Shown: positions 45,276 to 53,235 of the stretch, in pieces | Layout: each line of letters starts with the position of its first letter | Position numbering within the stretch: the stretch's first letter is position 1 | Assembly: GCF_002280785.1 (NCBI RefSeq) | Contig: NZ_NCEQ01000009.1 | Location: 35,609-99,608 of the forward strand | Length of the DNA stretch: 64,000 nt | Direction: 5' to 3' | Source: Brevundimonas subvibrioides | GTDB taxonomy: Bacteria; Pseudomonadota; Alphaproteobacteria; Caulobacterales; Caulobacteraceae | Position numbers and translations under genes: made by a program | Notes under the pieces: model-generated | The model's database searches: none | What the model saw: the letters and a program-made list of their open reading frames with translations, nothing else | What the model was told of the DNA's origin: nothing

Positions 45276-45995
45276 ATGACCGCCCCGATCGAGCTCTGGT
45301 ACTGGCCCACGCCCAACGGCTGGAAGGTCTCCATCGCCCTGGAGGAGATGGGGCTGGCTTACGAGATGAAGCCGGTGAACATCGGCGTGGGTGAGCAGTT
45401 CACGCCGGAGTTCCAGGCGATCAGCCCCAACGGCCGGATGCCCGCTATCGTCGATCCCGACGGACCGGGCGGGGCGCCGCTGTCGATCTTCGAGAGCGGG
45501 GCGATCCTGCAGTACCTCGGCAACAAGTCCGAGAAATTCTATCCGGCCGACGTCCGTGCGCGGGTCGAGATCGACCAGTGGCTGTTCTGGCAGGTCGGCG
45601 GCCTGGGGCCGATGGCGGGGCAGACGCACCATTTCCGCCAGTACGCTCCGGCGATCATCAAGGACCAGAGGCAGATCGCCTATGGCGTCCGCCGCTACAC
45701 CGACGAGACGCACCGGCTTTACGGCGTCATGGACCGGCGGCTGGCGGATCGCGACTATCTGGCGGGCGACTATTCCATCGCCGACATGGCGGCCTGGCCC
45801 TGGATCCTGCCGGAGCACCAGGGACAGGACCTGGCGCATTTCCCGCATCTGGCGGCCTGGATGGAGCGGGTCGGAGAGCGACCGGCGGTGAAGGCCGGAC
45901 GGGCGCTGGGCGACGAGATGCGGCGTAACCTGGCGGCCTCCGGCAAGGCGGCGGAAGAGGCGCGGAAGGTGCTGTTCGGTCAGCGGGCGCGTTAA
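45276..45995 (+). CDS. glutathione S-transferase (YghU/YfcG-like)
   Basis: The 239-residue protein has an N-terminal thioredoxin-like domain (IELWYWPTPNGWKVSIALEE, the Thr/Asn site of nu-class GSTs, FQAISPNGRMPAIVDPD and FESGAILQYLGNKS for glutathione binding) and an all-helical C-terminal domain (VEIDQWLFWQVGGLGPMAGQ, DYSIADMAAWPW). It should have glutathione-dependent disulphide-bond reductase activity, as in YfcG. Start ATG 45276 with AAGAG upstream; earlier in-frame codons are non-conserved. It is divergent from the RcnB-like gene (174-bp gap). Confidence 0.92.
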   Translation: MTAPIELWYWPTPNGWKVSIALEEMGLAYEMKPVNIGVGEQFTPEFQAISPNGRMPAIVDPDGPGGAPLSIFESGAILQYLGNKSEKFYPADVRARVEIDQWLFWQVGGLGPMAGQTHHFRQYAPAIIKDQRQIAYGVRRYTDETHRLYGVMDRRLADRDYLAGDYSIADMAAWPWILPEHQGQDLAHFPHLAAWMERVGERPAVKAGRALGDEMRRNLAASGKAAEEARKVLFGQRAR

Positions 45996-46107
45996 GGTCC
46001 GCAGCACTAAGGTAAACGCCGTCTTGACGGTATATTTCGGAGGCGTGAATCGAGTGTCGAGTATTCATTTCCTCTTTACTGAAAAGAGTTTGTAGCTCCG
46101 GGCGCTG

Positions 46108-46122
46108 TTAACTTTAACTTCA
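46108..46122 (+). promoter_or_regulatory. CtrA-box-like sequence upstream of the Sel1-type gene
   Basis: TTAA-N7-TTCA, one mismatch from the CtrA consensus TTAA-N7-TTAA, 73 bp before the start at 46195 in an AT-richer stretch. The match is suggestive only. Confidence 0.3.
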
Positions 46123-46194
46123 AACCGGGGGTATTTGATCACGGTCGAAGGGCGGGTCCAGAACGGACGTCCGCCATCGCAAAGGACGACCGTG

Positions 46195-46506
46195 ATGAAC
46201 GCGCAAGAAACCGCGCCGGAGCTGCACAACGAGGTCGAGGCGGCCCCGTTGCCCCTGCCCACCGCCGACATGGACGGCGACGCCCTGTTCCGGCTGGGCA
46301 TGATGTATTCGTCGGGATCGGGCGGCTGCCCGATGGACCGGGTCTCGGCCCACATGATCTTCAACCTGGCGGCCATGAAGGGCTCGATCGAAGCCCGGGT
46401 CTATCGCCGCGAGATGTCCGAAGAGATGGAACGCGACGAGATCGCCGAGGCCCAGCGCGCAGCCCGTCGCTACATCGACGCCGGGGTGGTCAAGCTGGCG
46501 GCCTGA
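46195..46506 (+). CDS. single Sel1-like repeat protein
   Basis: A 103-residue soluble protein. The central DALFRLGMMYSSGSGGCPMD and RVSAHMIFNLAAMKGSIEA form one Sel1/TPR-like repeat (about 28-66), followed by a charged helix YRREMSEEMERDEIAEAQRA. Sel1 repeats usually mediate protein-protein contacts; a single-repeat protein of this type occurs in many alphaproteobacteria, but its role is not known to me. ATG 46195 is preceded by AAAGGACG; the frame is open to 46135 but without a site. Copy B of the composite element begins 14 bp after the stop. Confidence 0.8.
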   Translation: MNAQETAPELHNEVEAAPLPLPTADMDGDALFRLGMMYSSGSGGCPMDRVSAHMIFNLAAMKGSIEARVYRREMSEEMERDEIAEAQRAARRYIDAGVVKLAA

Positions 46507-46520
46507 GGCTTTCGGGACGT

Positions 46521-46686
46521 TTGCACTCTGGAAAAAACAGGGTGCAAGAGTCCAGATCGTGGAGCTTTCGGCGCGATGACATTGAAAAGTATCCAGATTG
46601 CGTGTGAGGACGGATTGCACTGTGGTGCAATTGTTGGACGCTCCTGACCCAGGATTTCGGCGCCCGTGATCGACTTGTCAAAGACC
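46521..46686 (-). other. composite boxA/TTGCAC non-coding element, copy B
   Basis: On the minus strand: GGTCTTTGACAA (46686-46675), GAGCGTCCAA box (46642-46633), palindrome ATTGCAC-CACA-GTGCAAT (46631-46614), a variable middle, then the hairpin with arms TTGCACCCTG and CAGAGTGCAA around TTTTTTC (46547-46521). The order and conserved boxes match copy A at 32040-32183. It ends 14 bp from the stop of the convergent Sel1-type gene. The 314-bp gap between that gene and hfsD holds this element and, at 46765-46802, a separate palindromic repeat; no gene is seen. Confidence 0.6.
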
Positions 46687-46764
46687 TCAGCGATAGATGG
46701 GGAGCCTGCGCTGGCCGCCGCAAGAGGCAGATAAGAATAAATTCTGCTCTCCGCCCCCGCCGTC

Positions 46765-46802
46765 CGTCATTCTTGGGGCGCGAAGCGAACCCGAGGATGA
46801 CG
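46765..46802. repeat. 38-bp dispersed palindrome, copy 1
   Basis: CGTCATTCTTGGGG-type left arm, GCGCGAAGCG loop and ACCCGAGGATGACG right arm. A near-identical copy lies at 49868-49905. It is placed 18 bp beyond the hfsD stop and may act as its transcription terminator. Confidence 0.7.
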
Positions 46803-46820
46803 TAGATCAGGGGCGGCCGG

Positions 46821-47546
46821 CTAGAACTGCTGGTACTGGCCGTTGATCGTGTAGTTGAAGCCGACGGGCAGGGCCGCCTTCACCTGGGTGAAGAAGTTGG
46901 CCAGTTCGCCGAGCGTCGAGCGCGGCACATACAGGACGTCGCCGCGACGCAGGGCGATGACCTCGCCGCGACGCTGGCGCAGATCCACCACCCGCATCAT
47001 CCGCACGCTTCCCGGTCCGCGACGGATCAGGGCGACCTGCTGCGGCCGGGCGCTGGGCAGGAAGCCGCCAGCCTGGATGATGGCCTGATAGGCGTCGATG
47101 TCGCCGTTCATGTCGTAGACGCCGGGGGTGCGCACCTCGCCGTCGACCCAGACCTTTATCGGGCCCGCGTTCTTCAGCGTGACCTCGACCACCGGCCGCA
47201 CCAGTTGCGACGCATAGGCCGAGCTGAGTTCGTATTCGAGTTCCGACAGAGTCCGGTCCGCCGCCATGGCCTGGCCGATCAGGGGCAGGGCGATGCGACC
47301 GTCCGGACCGACCCGCAAGGTCCGGGTCAGCTCGGTCGCCGTCGGTGTCGCCACCTCGATCTCGTCGCCGGGGTAGAGCAGGTATTCGGGTTCGTCGTCG
47401 GTCCAGTCGGCGAAGGCGATGTCATTGAAGTCGCCCTGCTGGACACGCACGCTGCGCGACGTCGACGGGCCCGAGGCGCAGCCGGCCGCGGATGACGCGA
47501 CCATGGCCGCGGCCATCGTCCAAAGAATCTGACGCCGATCGAACAT
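46821..47546 (-). CDS. hfsD: holdfast polysaccharide export protein HfsD (Wza-like)
   Basis: Outer-membrane secretin-like exporter of the holdfast adhesive. The 241-residue lipoprotein (MFDRRQILWTMAAAMVASSAAGCAS, lipobox Cys about 23) has the poly-export domain EPEYLLYPGDEIEVATPTAT, LRVGPDGRIALPLIGQAMA and a SLBB-type domain (KVWVDGEVRTPGVYDMNGD, AIIQAGGFLPSARPQQVALI). It ends in NYTINGQYQQF. It is shorter than Wza (about 380), as HfsD is. The divergent neighbour is hfsA; in Caulobacter hfsD, hfsA and hfsB lie together. The specific name rests on this neighbourhood. Confidence 0.85.
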   Translation of the reverse strand: MFDRRQILWTMAAAMVASSAAGCASGPSTSRSVRVQQGDFNDIAFADWTDDEPEYLLYPGDEIEVATPTATELTRTLRVGPDGRIALPLIGQAMAADRTLSELEYELSSAYASQLVRPVVEVTLKNAGPIKVWVDGEVRTPGVYDMNGDIDAYQAIIQAGGFLPSARPQQVALIRRGPGSVRMMRVVDLRQRRGEVIALRRGDVLYVPRSTLGELANFFTQVKAALPVGFNYTINGQYQQF

Positions 47547-47640
47547 AGGGTGACCCTCGCCAGTTATGGGTAATGGATGGTTAACGCGGACAGGCGAAGG
47601 ATCGGAGACGGTTCACTCTGCCACGGATTCGCCAGTTCCC

Positions 47641-49104
47641 ATGCGTTCGGCCCCCACGACAGCCTATGTCTCGGCGCGACCGCGCTACGGGCTGTTCGAC
47701 GTGATCGGCCTGCTGTTCCGCGAACTGCTGGTGATGATCCTGGTTTTCGTGCTCGTGGTCGCCATCGGCGCCGCGGCGGTCCTGACGCTGAAGAAGACCT
47801 ATACGGCCGGGGCCAGCCTGCTGGTCAACGCCGGTCAGGAATATGTCTACCAGCCGCGCGTCGGCGGGCTGGCGGATCGCCAGTCCCAGCCGCCCGCCGT
47901 CGGCGAGGTCGCCCAGGCCGAGGCCGGCATCATCGGCACGCGGGAAGTGAAGCTGAGAGCCGTGCGTGCGCTGGGGCTGCCCTTCTTCCAGAAGCCGGGC
48001 AAGGTCTCGACCGACCCCGTCGCCAGGCAGGAAGGCGACGCGATCAAATTCATCAACGACGGCCTGAGCATCGGGACGACGCCGCAGGGCGCGACGATCG
48101 GCCTCGGCTTCGAGAGCGACAGCGCCGAGAAGTCGGCCCGGGTCCTGAACGCCATCATCGACCAGTATCTGATCTATCGCCGCGAAGTGTTCCAGGATCG
48201 GTCGACGTCCGCCATCCAGACGCAGCGCCGGGTGTTCGAGGACGAACTGGCCGACGTGGATCGCGCCTACGAGACCTTCCTCGCCACCAACGACATCGGC
48301 GATTTCGCCGCGACCAAGACGGCGCTGGCTGCGGTGTATCAAACGATCCTGGCGGACAAGTTCTCGGTCGAGAGCCAGTTGAACCAGGCGGCACGGCGGC
48401 TTGAGACACTGGAAGCGCAGCAGGAGCGCACGCCCGCCGAGGTGACCCTGCAGCAGGACCTGAACGTCTCGGCCCAGGACCAGATCCTGCAGCTGCGCAC
48501 CGAGCGCGAGCAGCTGCTGGCCCGCTATCAGCCCGGGAGCCAGCCGATCCTGGACATCGAGGCCCGGATCGCCGGCCTGCAGGCGTACGTCGCCAGCGGA
48601 ACGACGGTGGGGGCCAAGGAGGTCCGTCTGGGGCCGAACCCGGTCTGGACCGAGCTGGAGACGACCCGGATCACGACCCTGGCGGAGCGGGATTCCCTGT
48701 CGGCGAGGCTGTCGTCGGTGAACCGGCAACTGGCCGATGTTCAGGAGCGGCAGGCACGACTGACCCGTGAAGAGTCGCAGAACTCGACCCTGACCTCGAA
48801 CCGCGACGTCCTGACGGCGTCGATCCGCGAGTTCCAGCAGCGTGAGACCCAGAGCCGGGCCGACAACGGACTGGTCGCCGCCGGGGCCGACAATGTGCGG
48901 GTCATCGAGCGGGCGGCGGCGCCGACGCGGGGGACCAGTATGAAGCTGCCTCTGCTGGCCCTGGTCATCCTGTTCGCCGGCTTTACGGCCCTGTGCGTCG
49001 GTCTGCTGCGGGTGTTCACGCGGCGCGGCTATGCGACGCCGGCCATCGCGGGACGGACGCTGGAGATGCCCGTTCTCGCTGTCGCCCCGATGAAGGCCCA
49101 TTGA
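47641..49104 (+). CDS. hfsA: holdfast polysaccharide co-polymerase HfsA (Wzc/GumC type)
   Basis: Inner-membrane chain-length/export protein of the polysaccharide co-polymerase family. The 487 residues have an N-terminal helix (LFRELLVMILVFVLVVAIGAA, about 21-44), a Wzz domain (LKKTYTAGASLLVNAGQEYV), a long periplasmic coiled coil (about 180-420: QTQRRVFEDELADVDRAYE, LRTEREQLLARYQPGSQPIL) and a C-terminal helix (KLPLLALVILFAGFTALCVG) preceded by the Pro-rich AAAPTRGTS. No kinase domain; HfsB is the separate ATPase-like partner. Start ATG 47641; an in-frame ATG at 47566 is also possible, and neither has a strong ribosome site. Confidence 0.85.
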   Translation: MRSAPTTAYVSARPRYGLFDVIGLLFRELLVMILVFVLVVAIGAAAVLTLKKTYTAGASLLVNAGQEYVYQPRVGGLADRQSQPPAVGEVAQAEAGIIGTREVKLRAVRALGLPFFQKPGKVSTDPVARQEGDAIKFINDGLSIGTTPQGATIGLGFESDSAEKSARVLNAIIDQYLIYRREVFQDRSTSAIQTQRRVFEDELADVDRAYETFLATNDIGDFAATKTALAAVYQTILADKFSVESQLNQAARRLETLEAQQERTPAEVTLQQDLNVSAQDQILQLRTEREQLLARYQPGSQPILDIEARIAGLQAYVASGTTVGAKEVRLGPNPVWTELETTRITTLAERDSLSARLSSVNRQLADVQERQARLTREESQNSTLTSNRDVLTASIREFQQRETQSRADNGLVAAGADNVRVIERAAAPTRGTSMKLPLLALVILFAGFTALCVGLLRVFTRRGYATPAIAGRTLEMPVLAVAPMKAH

Positions 49105-49153
49105 GATCATCATGTTAGCCTTCGGGCCCAGAGTCATCGCGTAACCGATTCGT

Positions 49154-49855
49154 ATGGTCGATCTCACATCAGAAATGGCGGGCCTCTGGGCCGCGCTGGG
49201 ATCGGCCCCCGCTCACCGCGGGCGTGTCATCCAGTTCGCCTGCGCCAACTCCGGGGAAGGCGTCTCGACCGTCGCACGCGAGTTCGCGCGGCTGGCGGCG
49301 GTGCGGGCGAGAAAGCCCGTCTGGCTGATCGACGCCGACCTGGCCCAGCCGACGCAGCAGGAGGCGGTGGCCGGAGAGCCCGAGCGGTTCGGACGGCTGG
49401 GAGCGGCGGCTTCGTCGTCGCCGAACGGCTCGAGCTTCTTCGCCGTGACGCCGCCGGTGATGGGGCGGGACAACAAGCCGATCGCGCCGGCGCGGCTGAT
49501 GACGGCGCGGCCCTGCCTGGGCGGGCGGCTGTGGATCACTCGTTTCCGGGCCGAGGTGCTGAGGTCGGGCCAGAGGGCGGAACCCCTGCCGGATCCGCGC
49601 TACTGGGATGCGATGCGGAAGCATGCCGATACGGTGGTGATCGACGCCCCGGCGGCGGACCGCAGCGACCTGTGCATCACCCTGGCGCCCTATGTCGATG
49701 CGACGGTGCTGATCGTGGCGGCGGAGAGCACGGCGGCGAACGAGCCGGTCATTCTGCGTGACGAGATCGAGTCCGTCGGCGGGCGGATCGCGGGGGTTGT
49801 GGTCAATCGCTCGACCTACAGCCCTCCGGCCTTCCTGAGGCGGCTGACGGGGTAA
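49154..49855 (+). CDS. hfsB: HfsB-like ParA/BY-kinase family protein with degenerate P-loop
   Basis: The 233-residue protein resembles the cytoplasmic tyrosine-kinase/ParA partner of HfsA. The P-loop position reads FACANSGEGVSTVAREFARL (about 28-47): the lysine of GEGKST is replaced by valine. The Walker A' region VWLIDADLAQP and Walker B TVVIDAPAADRSD remain, as does ATVLIVAAESTAANEPVIL. There is no tyrosine cluster at the C-terminus, so it is unlikely to be an active BY-kinase. It follows hfsA by 49 bp on the same strand and ends before a palindromic repeat. A structural or regulatory role in holdfast export is inferred. Confidence 0.8.
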   Translation: MVDLTSEMAGLWAALGSAPAHRGRVIQFACANSGEGVSTVAREFARLAAVRARKPVWLIDADLAQPTQQEAVAGEPERFGRLGAAASSSPNGSSFFAVTPPVMGRDNKPIAPARLMTARPCLGGRLWITRFRAEVLRSGQRAEPLPDPRYWDAMRKHADTVVIDAPAADRSDLCITLAPYVDATVLIVAAESTAANEPVILRDEIESVGGRIAGVVVNRSTYSPPAFLRRLTG

Positions 49856-49858
49856 AAT

Positions 49859-49919
49859 CCACCCCTCCGTCATCCTTGGGGCGCGAAGCGAACCCGAGGA
49901 TGACGGAGAGAGGGGTGGG
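49859..49919. repeat. extended dispersed palindrome, copy 2
   Basis: Core 49868-49905 matches copy 1 (46765-46802) except for one base in the left arm; here the arms extend outwards (CCACCCCTCCGTCATCC... / ...GGATGACGGAGAGAGGGGTGGG). It fills the 64 bp between the convergent hfsB and glycosyltransferase stops and could be a two-way terminator. Confidence 0.75.
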
Positions 49920-50855
49920 CTAGGCGGGCGCCGTTGCGTTCAGGCGGGCCAGTTCGCGGGCGCCGTAGAAGCGAGGCTCGAAGCCTTTCATCCAGAAGAT
50001 CTTTCCGAGACCGCGCGCGGCCTTGTCCATCATCCGGGCGCGGGAGGAATGGGCGATGACGCTCAGGGCGATGGCGGCGAGACCCCAGACGAGGGCCTGC
50101 CCGGCGCCGACGACCATCCAGCGGGCGACGCCGGGCCAGTTGCGGGCCTTGGCGGCGGTCTGGCTGGGGCCCTGGCCATAGGCGAAGGCGCGGGACAGGG
50201 CGTAGCGCAGGGTGGCGCGATGGGGCGGGGCGAACTCGTCGACCCAGGCGTCGGCGGCCCAGCCGAAGGTTCCGCCTCGGGCTTGCAGGGCGGCGAACAG
50301 GGCGTCGTCCTCGCCGCCGGACTGATCCGCCGCGACGTCGAAGGGGGCTGGGCCGGGCAGGGCCGTGGCCCGGATCATGAGGGAGTTGCCGCAGCCCCAG
50401 GGCTTGTCGATCCGTTGGGTCCGGGAGGGGCCTTCGCGACCGAAGAAGGCCTCCAGATAAGGTCTGGCCCAGCCGGCAGCTTCGGGCACGCGACCGGCGA
50501 TGGGGCCGAAGACGACGTCGGCCTTCGTCTGCTCCAGGGCGGCGAGGAGGGCGGCGAGCCAGGTCGGGGAGGCGGCCTCGTCGTCGTCGAGGAAGGCGAT
50601 CCGGGGGGCGTCGGTCATCGACAGGCCGGCGTTGCGGGCCGTGGCGACGCCGGGGCGGGGCTCGTGGCGGTAGATCAGGGGGCAGGGGCAGTCGGCGGCC
50701 AGGCGGGTGACCGTGTCTGCCGCCGTCCCGGACGGGTCGTTGTCGACGACGACGATGGAGGTCATCGGCGCCGTCTGGGCGAACAGGGAGCGCAGCGCCC
50801 GCTCGAGGCTCTCCGGGCGGCGCATGGTCGGCACGATGACCGACACGGGCTGCAT
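49920..50855 (-). CDS. family 2 glycosyltransferase, holdfast cluster
   Basis: A 311-residue GT-A glycosyltransferase: VSVIVPTMRRPESLERALRS at the N-terminus, IVVVDNDPSGT, PGVATARNAGLSMT, RIAFLDDDEAASPTWLAAL (the Asp-x-Asp metal motif) and KPWGCGNSLMIRATAL, then SGGEDDALFAALQARG. Near the end is one hydrophobic stretch (VVGAGQALVWGLAAIALSVI). It should add a sugar to the lipid-linked holdfast repeat unit; the exact HfsG/HfsJ/HfsL identity cannot be told. It starts within TGATG overlap with the next upstream gene, so it is last in hfsE-hfsF-GT-GT. Confidence 0.88.
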   Translation of the reverse strand: MQPVSVIVPTMRRPESLERALRSLFAQTAPMTSIVVVDNDPSGTAADTVTRLAADCPCPLIYRHEPRPGVATARNAGLSMTDAPRIAFLDDDEAASPTWLAALLAALEQTKADVVFGPIAGRVPEAAGWARPYLEAFFGREGPSRTQRIDKPWGCGNSLMIRATALPGPAPFDVAADQSGGEDDALFAALQARGGTFGWAADAWVDEFAPPHRATLRYALSRAFAYGQGPSQTAAKARNWPGVARWMVVGAGQALVWGLAAIALSVIAHSSRARMMDKAARGLGKIFWMKGFEPRFYGARELARLNATAPA

Positions 50856-51790
50856 CACACGGCCTCGGCGTAGAGGGCGGCGCGATAGAGGCGCAGCGAG
50901 AAGGCGCGGGCCTTTGTGGGCATCCAGGTGGTGGTGGCGGCGCGCTTGATCCAGGGACGGAGGGCGGCGATGGCGGGGATCTTCTTCAGCAGGCGGGCGG
51001 CCTTGTAGCTGGGATAGGTTCCGACAATGTCGGGGTGGCGGGCGACGACGCGGGCGAAGTTGCCGGCGGACTGCTCGTACTTGCCGGCGAGGGCCTCGAC
51101 CGTGTCGAGGCCCATATGGGTGGCGGGGTTGTCGACGTGCACGACGCGGAATCGGCGCGAGACGCGCATGGCCCACTCGACATCCTCCCAGCCCCAGCCT
51201 GAGAACTCGGCGTCGAACGTCTCGGCCTCGAAGACGTCGCGGCGGACGAGGAGGTTGGAGGTGAAGACGTATTTCTCCGGCGTCCTGGCGCGCTCCTGAT
51301 AGGGGACGCAGTCGCTCCTGGCGGCCATGGAGCGATGGACCTGGAAGCGGGCGTCGGTCGGGGCCTGCAGCAGGGAGAAGCCGCCGAAGGCCACGGCCGG
51401 GTCCTCGCGCGCGACCAGCTCGGCCCAGGTCCACAGGAAACGGCGGTGGTCGGGGCGCATGTCGCTGTCGAGGAACAGCAGCGAGCCCGCGCGGGCCGCT
51501 GTGGCCAGACGGTTGCGGCCCCTGGAGCGGCCTTCGTTCTTCGTCAGGGTGATCAGGCGGGCGGGGAGGGCCATGGCCCTGATGCGAGTCTGGAGGCGGG
51601 CGGTGAGGTCGGGGTCGTTGGTGCCGTCATCCATGACGATGACCTCGACGGCGCGATCGACGGCGCCGGCCTCCTCGTCGAGCAGCTGGAGCAGTTCGGA
51701 CGGGTCGTCGCGGAGGAAGGGGATCAGGACCGAGACGGCGGGCCTGGCTCCGCGTCGTTTGGCATTGTCGGTGATGACGGGACGGCTCAT
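50855..51790 (-). CDS. family 2 glycosyltransferase, HfsG-like
   Basis: The 311-residue enzyme has PAVSVLIPFLRDDPSELLQL, VEVIVMDDGTNDPDLTARL, LTKNEGRSRGRNRLATAARAG, SLLFLDSDMRPDHRRF (Asp-x-Asp) and SGWGWEDVEWAMRVSRRF (the GxGxED-type C-terminal motif). No membrane helix. It lies directly after hfsF with ATGA overlap, the position of hfsG in Caulobacter, which makes HfsG the likeliest equivalent. Holdfast synthesis needs several N-acetylglucosamine-type transferases, so the two GT genes here probably act in sequence. Confidence 0.88.
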   Translation of the reverse strand: MSRPVITDNAKRRGARPAVSVLIPFLRDDPSELLQLLDEEAGAVDRAVEVIVMDDGTNDPDLTARLQTRIRAMALPARLITLTKNEGRSRGRNRLATAARAGSLLFLDSDMRPDHRRFLWTWAELVAREDPAVAFGGFSLLQAPTDARFQVHRSMAARSDCVPYQERARTPEKYVFTSNLLVRRDVFEAETFDAEFSGWGWEDVEWAMRVSRRFRVVHVDNPATHMGLDTVEALAGKYEQSAGNFARVVARHPDIVGTYPSYKAARLLKKIPAIAALRPWIKRAATTTWMPTKARAFSLRLYRAALYAEAV

Positions 51791-53235
51791 GCGGTCGCTC
51801 TCCGGGACAGGCGGGCGCCGATCAGGCGGGTGGCGAGGTCACGGACCCCGGCGGCGTTCAGGACCATGACGACGACGGCGTAGACCACAGCCCCGACCCC
51901 GGCCTTGAGGATCAGTTCGGCCACGCCGCCGAGCGCGGGCAGGGGCAGGACGGCGGCGGCCATGGCGGCGGAGGCGACGCCGCAGCGGACCAGGGTGTCC
52001 CACGGGATCGGCATCTGGACGATGCTGCGACCCATGCCGATGGAGGCGAGCAGGCCGATGGCGAAGCTGGTCGTCGTGGCGATGGCAGCGCCCATGACGC
52101 CCATCATCGGCACCAGGATCAGGTTGAGGATGACGTTCGCTCCCGCCGGGATGCACAGGGTCAGCAACAGCCGATCGGTGCGGCGCCCCAGGACGAAGGA
52201 CTGGCTGAGGTAGTAGGCGGTCGAGCCGGCCAGGAGGGCCGAGAGGGCGATCCAGGGCGTGACCGAGGCGGCGACGGAGCGCAGGTCCTCGCCGATCATG
52301 AAGTCTGCCAGCGGGCGTGCGACGAGCGCAACGCCGACGGCGGCAGGCAGGCCGATCAGGATGAAGGTCGAGGCCTGTTCGCGGGCGGCCTTCATGAAGG
52401 CGTCGCGGCTGCCGCGCTCCCAGGCCATGATCAGGGCGGGCGTGCCGGCCGCGCCGAGCCAGATGAACAGGACGTCCAGGGTGCGGTTAGCGAGACTGTA
52501 GCCTGCGTGATAGGCGCCGACCGCCGCCGGGCCGAGGTAGATTTCGAGCAGGAAGCGGTCGGTCGAGGCCATGATCAGCGACAGGCCGAGACCCGCCGCG
52601 ATCGGATAGCCGTAGCGGGCGTAGGAGCCGAGCCGGTCGCGATAGAGGACGCCGCCGCGCGCCTGTTTCAGTTCGTTGGGCAGGACGAAGGGCAGAACCA
52701 GCAGGGGGCCGACGGCGAGGCCGATCAGCGGCGAGGCCGCGCCGACGCCGTGGAAGGCGCAGAAGGCCCCGATGGCGAAGCCTCCGAGGGTGACGGCGAT
52801 ATCCATGCCCGCCGATCTGGTGACCTCGCCCGAGGCGCGGAACCGCTCCTGCGCGAGCTTGGCGAAACATCGGATGGGGATGCCGACGAGACCGGCGGCG
52901 ATGGCCAGTTTCAGCCCCGGACCGATGGGGACGGCCCAAAGGATCAGCCCCGCGACCGGCAGGGCGGCGAGGGTGACGACGGCGGCGGTGCGGTACAGCG
53001 TCAGGAAATGGTCGGCCAGGGACTGGCCTTCCTCGGCCGCCCAGAAGCGGGCCATGGCGGCTTCCAGCCAGCTGAAGGTCCCGACGTGGATCAGGGTCAT
53101 GACCGAGAAGGCGATGGCGTAGCGGCCGAAGTCCTCGGCCGACAGCAGGCGGGTGAAGACCACGATGGCCCCGAACCCGACCAGACCCTGGATGATGTTG
53201 GCGGGCAGATAGCCCCAGACGCCGCGCCAGAACAT
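51787..53235 (-). CDS. hfsF: holdfast polysaccharide flippase HfsF (Wzx type)
   Basis: Twelve- to fourteen-helix MATE/MOP-family flippase moving undecaprenyl-linked holdfast repeats across the inner membrane. The 482 residues open FWRGVWGYLPANIIQGLVGF, continue GAIVVFTRLLSAEDFGRYA, the hallmark of polysaccharide flippases, and contain MASTDRFLLEIYLGPAAVGA and LVPMMGVMGAAIATTTSFAI. Start ATG 53235 overlaps the hfsE stop by one base (TGATG); the end overlaps the following GT gene by 4 bases. The long frame upstream is antisense-like and not homologous. Confidence 0.88.
   Translation of the reverse strand: MFWRGVWGYLPANIIQGLVGFGAIVVFTRLLSAEDFGRYAIAFSVMTLIHVGTFSWLEAAMARFWAAEEGQSLADHFLTLYRTAAVVTLAALPVAGLILWAVPIGPGLKLAIAAGLVGIPIRCFAKLAQERFRASGEVTRSAGMDIAVTLGGFAIGAFCAFHGVGAASPLIGLAVGPLLVLPFVLPNELKQARGGVLYRDRLGSYARYGYPIAAGLGLSLIMASTDRFLLEIYLGPAAVGAYHAGYSLANRTLDVLFIWLGAAGTPALIMAWERGSRDAFMKAAREQASTFILIGLPAAVGVALVARPLADFMIGEDLRSVAASVTPWIALSALLAGSTAYYLSQSFVLGRRTDRLLLTLCIPAGANVILNLILVPMMGVMGAAIATTTSFAIGLLASIGMGRSIVQMPIPWDTLVRCGVASAAMAAAVLPLPALGGVAELILKAGVGAVVYAVVVMVLNAAGVRDLATRLIGARLSRRATA

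Noticed and set aside
45102..46007. N-terminal extension of the RcnB-like frame through the GST antisense
   Set aside because: The signal peptide begins at the ATG at 45101; the GST on the other strand is well supported.
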